Made by a program: the position numbers and the translations under genes | Notes under the pieces: generated by a model | Databases searched by the model: none | The model's input: the letters and a program-made list of their open reading frames with translations, nothing else | Told to the model about the DNA's origin: nothing | Source of the DNA: Polaromonas sp. P2-4 | GTDB lineage: Bacteria; Pseudomonadota; Gammaproteobacteria; Burkholderiales; Burkholderiaceae_C | Direction of reading: 5' to 3' | DNA length: 64,000 nt | Assembly (NCBI GenBank): GCA_024703855.1 | Contig: CP087965.1 | Location: 2,906,001-2,970,000, forward strand | In this document: positions 40,418-50,329 of the stretch, piece after piece | Layout of the letters: every line of letters starts with the position of its first letter | Position numbering within the stretch: the stretch's first letter is position 1

Positions 40418-43400
40418 ATGCGGGAAAAGTGGGCTTCATTTTTTTTCTGGTTCAAGATCGTATTGGCATCTTCCGTGCTGATATTGCTCGTCGTCGCTGG
40501 GCTGTTTGTCGCCCAGGAGATGCGCACCTCGAATTACCAGGCACGGTTTTTTGCGGGTCTGGCCAGCAAAGCGACTTATACGGTCGGCGCGGGGCCGAGT
40601 CCGTCTATTCGTTTCCCCCAGAGTGCGCCGTATGACGATCGCCTCGGTTATGCCGAGTTGCCGGTGTTTCTCGGCAAGCTCCAGACCCGGGATTTCAAGA
40701 TTGTCAAACAGGCACAGATCTCAAAGGGCATGGCGGAGATCGTGGACGCCGGTTATTTCGCCCCCTATCTTGAAAAGACCCAGAGCGGTCTGCACATCCT
40801 CGATTGTCACAACGACAGCCTGTTTCAGGAGCGCTATCCGAAACGGGTTTTTGAACGCTTTGACGATATCGCGCCGATTCTGGTACAGAGCCTGCTGTTC
40901 ATCGAGAACCGTGAACTGCTCGATACGCGCTATCCGGAACGCAACCCGGCCGTGGAGTGGGACCGGCTGGCCAATGCGGTGCTAGTCAAGGCCAGGAGCA
41001 CCATTACCGGCGGCAATGGCCGTTCTTCCGGCGGCAGCACGCTGGCGACCCAGATCGAAAAATACCGCCATTCTTCCGAGGGGCGCACGTCATCTGTCAG
41101 GGAAAAACTGCAGCAGATGGTGTCGGCCGCCTTGCGCGCCTATCAGCAGGGCGAGGATACCAGCGCGGTGCGGCGCCAGATTGTGCTGAGCTACATGAAC
41201 ACGATGCCGCTGTCCGCCAAGGCCGGCTTTGGCGAAGTGCATGGCCTGGGCGATGGTTTGTGGGTCTGGTACGGGCGTGATTTCAACGAAGTCAATCGCA
41301 TCCTGAAAAACGCGGACGCGCAGAATGGTGCTACCCACGATAGCCACACTCTCAACGAGCAGGCGCAGCTGTACAAGCAGTCGCTCAGCCTGCTGATTTC
41401 ACAGCGCCGCCCTTCGTATTATTTCGACGCCGATGAGGCCGATCTGGAGCAACTCACCGACAGCCATCTGCGCCTGCTGGGCAGTGCCGGCGTGATTACG
41501 CCCGCGCTGCGCGATGCGGCGCTCCAGGCCAAGCTGACTCGGCGTGCAGACAGGGTGCCTGCCGCAGCGGTTTCTTTCGTCACGCAGAAGGCGGCCAATG
41601 CAGTGCGCACGAATCTGGCCGGCTTGCTCGGTGGCAGCCGCCTGTACGATCTGGATCGCCTCGATCTCAGCGTGGCCAGCACGCTGGATGCGCCGGTGCA
41701 GACGGCAGTGACCAACCTGTTGCGGGAGTTGCGCAAACCGGCCAATGCCGCAGCGGCCGGACTGTCAGCCAAGCAGTTGCTGGGCCGTGGCGATCCGGCC
41801 AAGGTGGTGTACAGCTTCACACTGTATGAGCGCGGAAGCGACACCAATTACCTGCGGGTGCAAACCGATAATTTCGACCAGCCGCTGAATATCAACGAAG
41901 GCACCAAGCTCGACCTGGGATCGACTGCCAAACTGCGCACGCTGGTGACCTATCTCGACATCATGGCCAAGCTGCATCCGCGGTTGTCCGTGCTGGATGA
42001 CGCCCAATTGCGCGCTGGAAGTCGACCGGCAGGATGTCCTGACGCGCTGGGCGGCCGATTATTTTCTGGCTGCGCAAGATAAAGGCCTGAGCACGATGCT
42101 GGAAGCGGCGCTGGAGCGGCGTTATTCCGCCAGTACCGGAGAAGGATTTTTCACCGGCGGCGGCCTGCACCACTTCGACAATTTCAACCGCGAGGATGAT
42201 GGCAAGGTGATGTCGGTGCGCGATGGACTGCGCAATTCGGTCAATCTGGTGTTCATCCGGCTGATGCGCGATATCGTGCACCACTATATGTTTCTGACCC
42301 CCGGCTCGTCGGCCAAGCTGCTGCAGGATGCCAGCGATCCGCGCCGCGCCGCCTATCTGGCGCGTTTCGCCGATCGCGAGGGGCAGGTCTTCATACGGCG
42401 CTTCCTGGTCAAATACCAGGGCAAAACCGCGCAAGAGGCGCAAGAGTTGCTGCTGGATAACGTGCGTCCGACCACGTCGCGGCTGGCGGCCATTTTCCGC
42501 ACCATTGCGCCGGATGCACCGCTGGAGCAGTTCACTGCTTTTGTGAAGGACAACCTGGCGGGCGGCGTTGACCCGGCCGAGCCAAAGCTGGCCAAACTCT
42601 ACGCGCAATACGCGCCAGAGAAGATGTCGTTGGCCGATCGCGGTTATCTGGCGGGCGTGCATCCGCTGGAGCTGTGGCTGGTCGGCTATCTGCGCAACCA
42701 TCCGGGGGCGAGCCAGACGCAAGTGATGCAGGCCAGTAGCGACCAGCGGCAAGCGGTGTATTCCTGGCTGTTTTCCACCCACCGCAAGCATGCGCAGGAC
42801 CAGCGGATTCTGGGCTTGCTCGAAGGCGAAGGGTTTCTGGAAATCCACCGTCAATGGGCGAGCATGGGTTACCCCTTCGATGCGCTGGTGCCGTCTTATG
42901 CGACCGCGCTCGGGGCGTCGGCCGACCGTCCCGCCGCGCTGGCGGAATTGATGGGGGTTCTCGTCAACGATGGCGTGCGTAAACCGGCTATGCGCATCCA
43001 GTCGCTGCACTTCGCGGCCGCAACGCCCTATGAAACCCTGCTGCAATACCAGCCCGGCAAGGCGGAACGGGTGTTGGCGCCGGAAGTGGCGCAAGCGGTG
43101 CGCGGGGCACTCCGGCTGGTGGTGGAGGAGGGTACCGCAAGACGCGTGAAGCAGGCCTTTGTGCGGCCTGACGGCCGCATTATTCCGGTCGGCGGCAAGA
43201 CCGGCACCGGCGATCAGCGCTTCGATACCTACGGCGCGGGTGGCCGCCTGATCAAGTCGCGCGTGGTGAATCGCTCGGCGACTTTCGTGTTCAACATCGA
43301 CGAGCGTTTTTTCGGCACCATCATCGCCTACGTGCCGGGCGCGCAGGCCGCCGCCTACGACTTCACCAGTGGCCTGCCGGTGCAATTGCTGAAGGTGCTG

Positions 43401-43472
43401 GCGCCCAAGCTGATGCCCCTGATGAATGCAGGGGCGAGCGATGCGGCACGGCCTGGCGCTTGCGTGAATTGA
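40418..43472 (+). CDS. Divergent class A penicillin-binding protein (transglycosylase/transpeptidase)
   Basis: About 1,018 residues. One N-terminal membrane anchor (IVLASSVLILLVVAGLFVA) precedes a GT51-type transglycosylase domain with SLLFIENRELLD (catalytic Glu), GGSTLATQIEKYRHSSEGRT and IVLSYMNTMPLS. The transpeptidase domain has SxxK in LGSTAKLRTL, SxN in LRNSVNLVF and KTG in VGGKTGTGD. It is long for a PBP: about 300 residues separate the SxN and KTG motifs. One indel lies near 42008. ATG 40418 is chosen because AGGA stands 8 bases upstream. It is monocistronic, between the amtB terminator and the lactonase gene. Confidence 0.85.
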
Positions 43473-43490
43473 ATCCAAAAAAAGTACTTC

Positions 43491-44416
43491 ATGACCTGGA
43501 AAACCGTTATTGCACAGCCCTGCGAACTGGGTGAGTCCCCGTTCTGGCATCCCAATGAGCAGATGCTTTACTGGGTCGATATTCCAGCCAAACAGATTTG
43601 CCGCTGCAACGTGAGCATGGGCGCCGTGGAACGCTGGGCCATGCCCTCAGAACCCGGCTGCATCGCGCCGGCCCGCACGCAGGGGCAAGCCAGCGGTCTG
43701 GTCATTGCACTGCGCGACGGCATGTACCGTGCGCGGCAATGGGGCGGCCCCCTGCAGCGGCTGGTGGCTGCTGAGCATGACCCCGCCACCACCCGCTTCA
43801 ACGACGGCAAAGCCGACCCGCTGGGCCGCTTCTGGGCCGGCACCATTTACGAGCCGCGGGATGCGCGCAAGGCCAGGCTCTATTCGCTGGAGGGCCGCCA
43901 TGGCGGCACGCCGGTGCTGGAGAGCAAGGCGGGCGATGCCACGGTTGGCAACGGCCTGGCCTGGTCGCCCGATGCCACCACGCTGTACTGGACCGACACC
44001 AGCGCGCACACGATTCGCGCCTGGGACTGGGACGCTGAGCGCAACCACATGAGCCGGGAGCGCGTGTTCCAGCAGTGGCCGGGCAAGCCTGCGGGCTGGC
44101 AGCCCGGGATGCCGGGTTACGGCGGCCGGCCCGATGGCGCCGCCGTGGATGTGCAGGGCAACTATTACGTCGCCATGTTCGAAGGCGGGCGGCTCCTCAA
44201 GCTCTCGCCCGCCGGTGAGCTGCTGGCCGACATCGCCGTGCCCGCCCTGTGTCCCACCATGCCCTGCTTTGGCGGCGCTGACCTGCAAACGCTGTACCTC
44301 ACGACGGCGCGCCACAACCGACCCGCCGCCGAACTGCAAACTTACCCGGACTCAGGCTGCGTGTTCTCCCTACGGGTTGAGGTGCCAGGCTTGCCGGTGA
44401 ATTTTTTCAGGGCTGA
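43491..44416 (+). CDS. SMP-30/gluconolactonase family lactonase
   Basis: About 308 residues of six-bladed propeller. Metal-ligand motifs are CELGESPFWHP (Glu), TRFNDGKADPLGRFWAGTI (Asn), VGNGLAWSPDATTLYWTDTS (Asn) and GRPDGAAVDVQGNYYVA (Asp). Such enzymes open sugar lactones or related esters; the substrate is not deducible here. A T is missing from the run at 44402-44407: corrected, the protein ends PVNFFQG with TGA 44414-44416, while the literal frame runs about 70 codons further through junk. It starts 18 bp after the PBP gene. Confidence 0.88.
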
Positions 44417-44569
44417 GTGGAGAGGCCACGGCCATCTCCGGCATGGCAACATCACAAAGTGCCATCACGTCAGCCAGCGTCAACGCATGCCCTTACCCCC
44501 GCCGCCCGGCGCCGTCCGTTCAAAAGTTCCCCCGATAAGCCGAAAACCGATTCTCAGGCCTCATCTGAG

Positions 44570-44629
44570 GCATCAAATCGCCTTCCAGCCCAAGAAGCAC
44601 CTGCGCAGACCGCTATCAATGTAATAGCA
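44570..44629 (-). repeat. Repeat family A copy, decayed
   Basis: Reverse-orientation element: GCATCAAATCG, CCAGCCCA, GCGC and CGCTATCAATGTAATAGC. The order of conserved blocks matches family A, with several substitutions. Confidence 0.65.
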
Positions 44630-44932
44630 ACTTTAGGAAAACACCGAAGTCAGGTTTTGCAATGCAACTCGATCAGCGGAGCTGGCGAAAACTCATCCAA
44701 GCGGAATGCTCTATGAAATCAAGAGCTGGCTGCGCAGGCTCTAATGGGCTTCAGTGGCTTTTTATTCAGATTCCGATGCTGGTGCAGATGGCCGAAATAT
44801 TGCAATGAAAGGCCTGACCTCAGGACTCCCAACGGCTGCTCGAATACTTTTGCAACTTGGGAGACGCTCAACAGCCTCGCCTCAAAATTTGTGGGCCGGA
44901 CGCACACCCGAAAGAGAACGGTTTGCAAACGC

Positions 44933-44968
44933 AAAAATGCGACAGTGTTTGAATCCACTGTCGCATTT
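44933..44968 (-). terminator. Rho-independent terminator of the lipoprotein gene
   Basis: Perfect 13-bp inverted repeat AAATGCGACAGTG (44935-44947) / CACTGTCGCATTT (44956-44968) with an 8-base loop. On the minus strand the stem is followed by further T residues (TTTTTG). It lies about 55 bp past the end of the minus-strand gene. Confidence 0.85.
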
Positions 44969-45021
44969 AATGCTTGCGTCGCTTGGTAGACGCCCCCGTC
45001 GTTGGGGCTAAATGGCCAACA

Positions 45022-46486
45022 TTATTGAAATGTGGCCAGACTTCTGATGAAGTTGCCGTTGCGGTTCGAATACTCCAGGGCGGCCTCGAAGTATGTCGGT
45101 GTCACCAGCGCCGGAACAGCAGCAGGCACGCTCAAGGTAGCTGCAACCGCATTGGGTGCTGGGAAAGACGGGTTGAATTGACGGCTGGCCGGGTTGAAGT
45201 TGGCTCCGCTGGTCGCCCTTCCTTGCTCGAAGGAATACAGCGTGTTGAGTGCCGTGGCTCTACCGTCTGGCATGGCTCCGGGAAGGTTCCAGGTCAAGTT
45301 CGACGAAAACGCGGCTTTCGCATTGATAGCGGCGGCGAATTGGGCAGCAGTGAGAGAAGATGTCACAAGAAGCGGAAACTTAATGACAGGCGCAGCCGGT
45401 GTGCCGGCCAGCGCGACCGTGCTCATGGGCAGGTTTTCCAAGGTGCTGGTGTAGGTGGCGATAGGCGTCACGCCCGCCTGCCCGTTGACAGTTTTCCAGC
45501 CGGTGCCTGAATACACCTTGATCGTGTACGCACCGCCGGCCACCACGCCAAGGCCATCAAAATTGGTGTCTAGCCTCGCCGGGTCGGTGTCAAATTTACC
45601 CCAGGCATTGCTCGTTGCACCATTGGCAACGCAGTCGGCGGTTTCAGCCGTGGCAAAAGCACCGGTTGCGGTTCGGCAAACTCGGAAACTATCGGTGTCT
45701 TTCCAGTCCACAAAGTTGCCGTTTTTTCCAGCAAAGTCCGGGTCGTCGCGCAACAGCCGTGGGGAAACGAGTTTGAAGGTTGCTGCAACGCCCTGCAACG
45801 GTCAGGCCAGGGCCCGAAATCGTGGCGTAGGTTGCCACATTGGCGGGGTCACGCACCCCAAGGGAGATATATTTGTTGTACACCAGGGCCCCAGCCGCTC
45901 CAGTGGCCAAAACATTGCGCCCCTCGCGCTCGTTGGAGGCAGTGATAAACGTATTCACCACTTCACGATTGCCAAAAAAACGAAGATCAGCCTTGTCTTC
46001 TGGCGTGGCACAAACGCTACCGTTTGCGATTGTGGAGCCCGACGAGCTGCCTGAAATCAGCGTTTGGGTTGCCTTCTCGTCCTTGGTGCCATCTGCGTAG
46101 TTGATGGCGTATTGCACATCAATTTCGCGTCGTCCAGTGCCATCGGCGTTGGTTAACAGTCGATCTGCCAGCACCGAAATACCGGTTCTTGTTGAGCCTA
46201 TTTCAAACTGGCGGCTCGCGACCCGCAGCGTGTCGGCGTCATATTCAGCAATTGCCAATGTTTTGGAAAATCCGTTGTTCAACACACATCCATCCGTCAG
46301 TGCAAGCGCTGCAGCACCAGTAGCGGGAATCGACGCTGCGAGGCTGGCATCGTAAGCGGCGAGAAAGGATGTTGCAAGATTGAGTGCGGCGCCACTTGCT
46401 GCGGTGGACGCAGGGGCCCCTCCTCCGCCACCACCGCAAGCAGACAACGTGGCTAAAAATAAGCTCGACAATGCTAGGGTTTTCAT
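45022..46486 (-). CDS. Putative lipoprotein of unknown function
   Basis: About 488 residues. The signal peptide MKTLALSSLFLATLSAC ends in a lipobox (LSAC) and is followed by six glycines, a run common in lipoproteins of this family of bacteria. The rest is Ser/Thr/Ala-rich with scattered cysteines (DGCVLNNGF, SVCATPEDKAD, FRVCRTATGAF, ADCVANGAT), suggesting disulfides. No domain is recognised. One indel falls near 45795, between GPGLTV and QGVAATFKLVSP. Base composition is lower in GC than its neighbours. It is single-gene, with its own terminator. Confidence 0.75.
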
Positions 46487-46900
46487 TTCGATTCTCCCAG
46501 TTGACGGAATAAAGCGGGTCTGATGGAAAAGTTACATAATCTCCCTGGTTGTCTTGACCTCCTGGATTCTTTTGACAACATGGGAGTTCCACCTCAAGAC
46601 TGTCTCAATCCGTGCGTAAATCTTGCCACTCGATGTTTCGGTCCGCCATCCCCAGAATTGGGTATTCAGCATTTTTATTTTGAAATTTAGTGGCAATTTC
46701 CTGACTTTTTCACGAATATCTACATTCCATGGCCCGAAAACGGTGTTCCGCATCTTTTTGGTGGCGGTCTGGCGGCCCGCAAGGTTGTTACATACCCGCA
46801 GCGGCCTGATTTGCTACTATTTTCATAGCTACCTCCACCCGTGCTTAAAGGGCCACGGCTGAAAAGTGTGCTTTTTTGAGGCGCCAGACAGGGAATACAT
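46487..46900. other. AT-richer intergenic stretch left of the IS element
   Basis: About 410 bp with no convincing gene. It contains the lipoprotein promoter region and a degenerate family A copy at about 46813-46862 (GCTACTATTTTCATAGC then ACCCGT). The segment 46520-46740 is noticeably AT-rich and carries only weak open frames. Confidence 0.5.
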
Positions 46901-48571
46901 AGTCGGCCCTGCGAAACCCCGCCACCCCGCATGAATGCTATCTTTCTTGGGTAAACCAAGTGCACCGATTCCCTCAGGAAACGTTATCTGAGCAGTTGAT
47001 TTCTGAGGGATTTGAGAATGCAAACGCCAGACTTTTTCCGCAGCCGCATTGACGCCATGCTCAACCTGAGCGACCCCTTGGCGGTGCTGGCGACTCGTCT
47101 GCCGTGGGATCAGATCGAAGCCTCGGTGGCGGCGAAATTCGAGCGCCAGGATCGCGCCGGCGAGATCCTCGAAGGCCGTGACATGTTCGGTCCCACGCAG
47201 CTCCTGATCGGTGCCGGACGCAGTAACGCTGGACGACCCAAATTGCCGATCCGCCTGATGGCCAGCCTGCTGTACCTCAAGCACAGCTTTAACCTCAGCG
47301 ACGAGGAGCTTGTTGTGCGCTGGAGCGAGAACATCCTGTGGCAGTTCTTCAGTGGCATGGCCTACTACGAACACCGGCTGCCATGCGACCCCACGCAGAT
47401 TGGGCGCTTTCGCCGCGACCTGGGCGAAGACGGCCTGGAACTGCTGCTCAAGGCCACCATCGACACGGCCGTGGCCATTGAAGCGGTCAAGCCCAAAGAC
47501 CTTGAGCGCGTGATTGTTGACACGACGGTGCAGGAGAAAGCCATCGCGCACCCCGTGGACAGCCGCTTGCTGGAGATCGCGCGCCACAAGGTGGCAAGCA
47601 GCGCCAAGCGCGCCGGCATCCAGCTCAAACAGACCTTTGCCAAAGAAGGCAAAGAGCTGCGTCGCCGCGCCGGTGGATACGCGCATGCCAAACAGTTCCG
47701 ACGCCTCAAGAGAGTAACCAAACGCCAGCGCACGATTCTGGGCATCGTCATGCGCGAGGTTCAGCGCAAAACTCAAGGGTCGGACTTTGCGCCCGATCAC
47801 CCCAAGGCCGTGAGCGACTTGGGGCTGTGGCTGCACGCGCCGAGCGCATCCGCACGCAGCAGCGGCACGACAAGAACAAACTGTACGCGCTGCATGCGCC
47901 GGAAGTTGAGTGCATTGGAAAGGGCAAGGCGCGCAAGCCCTACGAGTTTGGTGTCAAGAGCGCGGTGGTGGTCTCACATCAGCATGGCCTGATGCTGGGC
48001 GCGCGCACCTTCCCTGGCAACCCCTACGACGGCCACATCCTGAGCGCAGTCCTGGAGCAGGCAACCAACCTGATGCAAGACTTGAGCGTCACCCTCAAGG
48101 ACATCGTGGTCGATCTGGGCTTTCGCGGCGTGGACGCCGACAACCCGGACAAGAGAATCATTCACCGGGGCAAGTTCACGAGCCTGAGTGCGCAGCAAAA
48201 GCGCTGGCTGCGTCGGCGCCAGGCCGTCGAGCCGGCGATTGGGCACTTGAAGTCTGATCACCGCATGGATCGCTGCTGGTTGCAAGGCGCCTTGGGCGAT
48301 GCGCTGCATGCCATCAGTTGTGCCGCTGGCTACAACCTGCGCTGGCTGCTGCGCGCGATTGCCCGTCTGGGCATCGGTGCAGTTTTTTTGCGCCTGTTGC
48401 AAGCTGGGTTGTCGCGACAAAGGGACACGGAGAAGTCATACGGCACTCAAGACCGCACATGGACTCGGCGCCTGAGCGTTTGGCCGGGCAGAGTGGCCAC
48501 CGTCATAGCGTCGACTTGGGGTCACGTCGTGTGCGGTGGGTGATCGGAATGTGAATTTTGCAGGGCCGACT
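46901..48571 (+). mobile_element. IS5-like insertion sequence
   Basis: About 1.67 kb bounded by imperfect terminal inverted repeats. The left end is AGTCGGCCCTGCGAAA (46901-46916) and the right end TTTTGCAGGGCCGACT (48556-48571), matching at 15 of 16 positions. It contains one DDE transposase gene. The flanking bases (ACAT on the left, GGAT on the right) do not form a clear target duplication, so the insertion is old or its ends extend slightly differently. Confidence 0.85.
47018..48543 (+). CDS. IS5-family DDE transposase
   Basis: About 508 codons. N-terminal DNA-binding part: MQTPDFFRSRIDAMLNLSDP and LMASLLYLKHSFNLSDEELV. The DDE residues are the Asp of RVIVDTTVQEKAI, the Asp of IVVDLGFRGVDADNP and the Glu of AVEPAIGHLKSDHRMDR. 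One frameshift near 47822-47835 splits it; after it ERIRTQQRHDKNKLYALHAP continues normally. The ~60 residues after AVFLRLLQAG lack family character, so the true end may be earlier. ATG 47018 follows GAGGGATTTGAGA. It may be functional if the frameshift is a sequence error. Confidence 0.88.
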
Positions 48572-48689
48572 GGATACAGTCAGGTCGTGGGGAGAACGGC
48601 CTTCCAGTAAACACGTAAAACGCCGAGCGGCCGGGGCGAGAGCATCACGTAAAGGCTCATTGGGATTATCAGATTCCAATGCTGTTCAC

Positions 48690-48717
48690 TTGCGTCGCTG
48701 GACGGGCCATCTAATAT
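48690..48717 (+). promoter_or_regulatory. Probable sigma70 promoter of the XRE-cupin gene
   Basis: TTGCGT (48690-48695) and TAATAT (48712-48717) are separated by 16 bases. Transcription would begin near 48724, just ahead of the ATG at 48737. Confidence 0.5.
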
Positions 48718-48736
48718 GGTGGATACTTATTCCATC

Positions 48737-49338
48737 ATGAAGGAACAACAGTCGACCAGCCTGGATGCGCGCATTGCACAACGCGTGCGGGACTTGCGCG
48801 CAACTCGTGGCCTCTCGCTCGATGCGTTGGCCACACACTGTGGGGTCAGTCGCTCGATGATCTCGCTGATCGAGCGGGGCGAAAGCAGTCCAACCGCCGT
48901 GCTGCTCGAGAAACTGGCCACTGGCCTAAACGTTTCGCTGGCATCACTGTTCGAGGTACCCCAACCCACAAAAGATCCTGTGGCACGTTTGGCCGACCAA
49001 CTGTCGTGGCGAGATCCCCATTCCGACTATGTGCGAAGAAACGTATCGCCCAGCGGCGTAGCGTCGCCCATCCAGATCGTCGAAGTGTCCTTCCCGCCCA
49101 AGGCGCGCGTGGCCTACGAAACTGGCGCTCGGGAACCACAGATCCACCAGCAGGTGTAGGTGTTGGAAGGTTCCATCGAGGTCACCGTCGGTGACGACCA
49201 CCACCGGCTCAGTACCGGTGACTGCTTGGCGCTGGTGCTGGACCGTCCTGTGAGCTACCACAACCCCACACGCAAGACGCGCGCTATGCCGTCGTGATCA
49301 CGGCCTTGCCCCACTCCTCGCCCACCTTCTGGAGATGA
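48737..49338 (+). CDS. XRE-cupin transcriptional regulator, interrupted
   Basis: About 200 codons. The HTH (RVRDLRATRGLSLDALATHC, SRSMISLIERGESSPTAVLL) is followed by a cupin sensor domain. At 49157-49159 a TAG replaces the tryptophan expected in QVWVLEGSIEV. A second break near 49280 shifts the frame before ARYAVVITALPHSSP; the corrected TGA is 49336-49338. If the stop is real, only the HTH and half the cupin are made. It abuts a GNAT gene, a common pairing in which the regulator controls the acetyltransferase. It lies about 165 bp downstream of the IS right end. Confidence 0.78.
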
Positions 49339-49339
49339 C

Positions 49340-49958
49340 ATGTCGATTGACGCCGCGCCGGGCCGCCCCAAGCAAGCGAACGGCCCCCTCGGGGGGCAGC
49401 AAGGACACGAAGTGCTGAGCGTGGGGGCTACACCCGCAACCCACGCCCGCAGCATTCGCCGCCTGGTGACTGTGACCGACACACAAGTGCAGGCGCTTGC
49501 CGAACTGCTGATCGATTGTGTGGACGGCGGCGCATCGGTGAGTTACATGCACCCATTGTCCAGACCCAAGGCGCTGGCATTCTGGCGTTGCGTGGCTGAT
49601 GGAGTAGCCCAGGGCGAACGTGCCCTGTTGGTGGCCGAAGACGCCGCGGGCATCGTGGGATGCGTGCAGCTGGTGCTGGACCAACCCGAAAATCAACCGC
49701 ACCGCGCCGATCTGTCGAAGATGCTCGTGCACCGCCGCGCGACGCCAGGGGTTGGGCGCGTCATTGATGCAAGCGGCCGAGCAGTTGGGGCGCGAGTGCG
49801 GCAAATCGCTGCTGGTGCTTGACACCGCAAGCGGCGATGCCGAGCAGCTCTATGCCCGGCTCGGCTGGCAGCAATGCGGCGTGATCCCCGGCTATGCGCT
49901 GCTCCCGCATGGCGGGCTGTGCGCCACCACCTACTTCTACCGAGTGCTGAGCGCTTAA
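49340..49958 (+). CDS. GNAT-family N-acetyltransferase
   Basis: About 206 residues. The acetyl-CoA-binding segment reads KMLVHRRARRQGLGASLMQA, preceded by AGIVGCVQLVLDQP and followed by LVLDTASGDAEQLYARLGW. The substrate is unknown. A frameshift near 49740 must be corrected to reach it. Residues 5-30 (APGRPKQANGPLGGQQGHEV) are encoded by a family B repeat, so the native start may be further in, near RSIRRLVTVTDTQVQAL. It starts one base after the upstream regulator. Confidence 0.8.
49355..49430 (+). repeat. Repeat family B copy in the GNAT reading frame
   Basis: GCCGGGCCGCCCCAAGCAAG, CCCCCTCGGGGGGCAGC and GCGTGGGGGC. It occupies codons 5-30 of the GNAT frame directly after its ATG. Confidence 0.8.
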
Positions 49959-50329
49959 GCACCGGCTGGCGTCGTGGGCAACTGGCCCGCTGGCGCCGCA
50001 CTGCTGAGCGCGTTGCCGGTCTTCGTAACCAGCATGTCGGATGCCGAAGCATGACCGGGGTGCGAGGCTGCTTTAAAACTAATGTTTTGCAGCATCGAAT
50101 CAGCCTCTGGCCCAATAAAGACGGGCGTAAACAGCTATGAAGTTAGGAGTGGTTTGTGCGCCGCCAAAACATACCTCCTGAGCTACCCAGAAAGTTTCCC
50201 TACACAAGACAATCCAGCTGAACAAGCCCTAGGCCAAAACCCCTGCGGGCGGTTGCGGTGCAAAAAACCGAACAAACCCTATTCAGAAAATTCAAAACGA
50301 CTTGCACCAGAGCCGCTTACCATCACACC
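49959..50329. other. Gene-free region upstream of glcE
   Basis: About 370 bp without a recognisable gene, where glcD would be expected. It contains an inverted family A repeat at about 50092-50146 (GCATCGAATCAG, CCAATAAAGACGGGCG, AGCTATGAAG). No remnant of a FAD-linked oxidase could be read in any frame. Confidence 0.6.

Larger units (their letters stand above)
44417..45021. other. Gene-free stretch with decayed repeats
   Basis: About 600 bp without a recognisable gene. It holds an inverted family A repeat at 44570-44629 (GCATCAAATC then CGCTATCAATGTAATAGC), a degenerate second copy near 44722-44768, and the terminator of the minus-strand lipoprotein gene. Small open frames here have no family resemblance. 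Confidence 0.6.

Noticed and set aside
41961-43550. 529-codon minus-strand open frame opposite the PBP gene
   Set aside because: The plus strand carries clear SxxK-SxN-KTG motifs in the same region; the opposite frame is a shadow.
44417-44716. Possible small gene after the SMP-30 lactonase
   Set aside because: It runs through a decayed family A repeat, has no ribosome site, and its product shows no family features.
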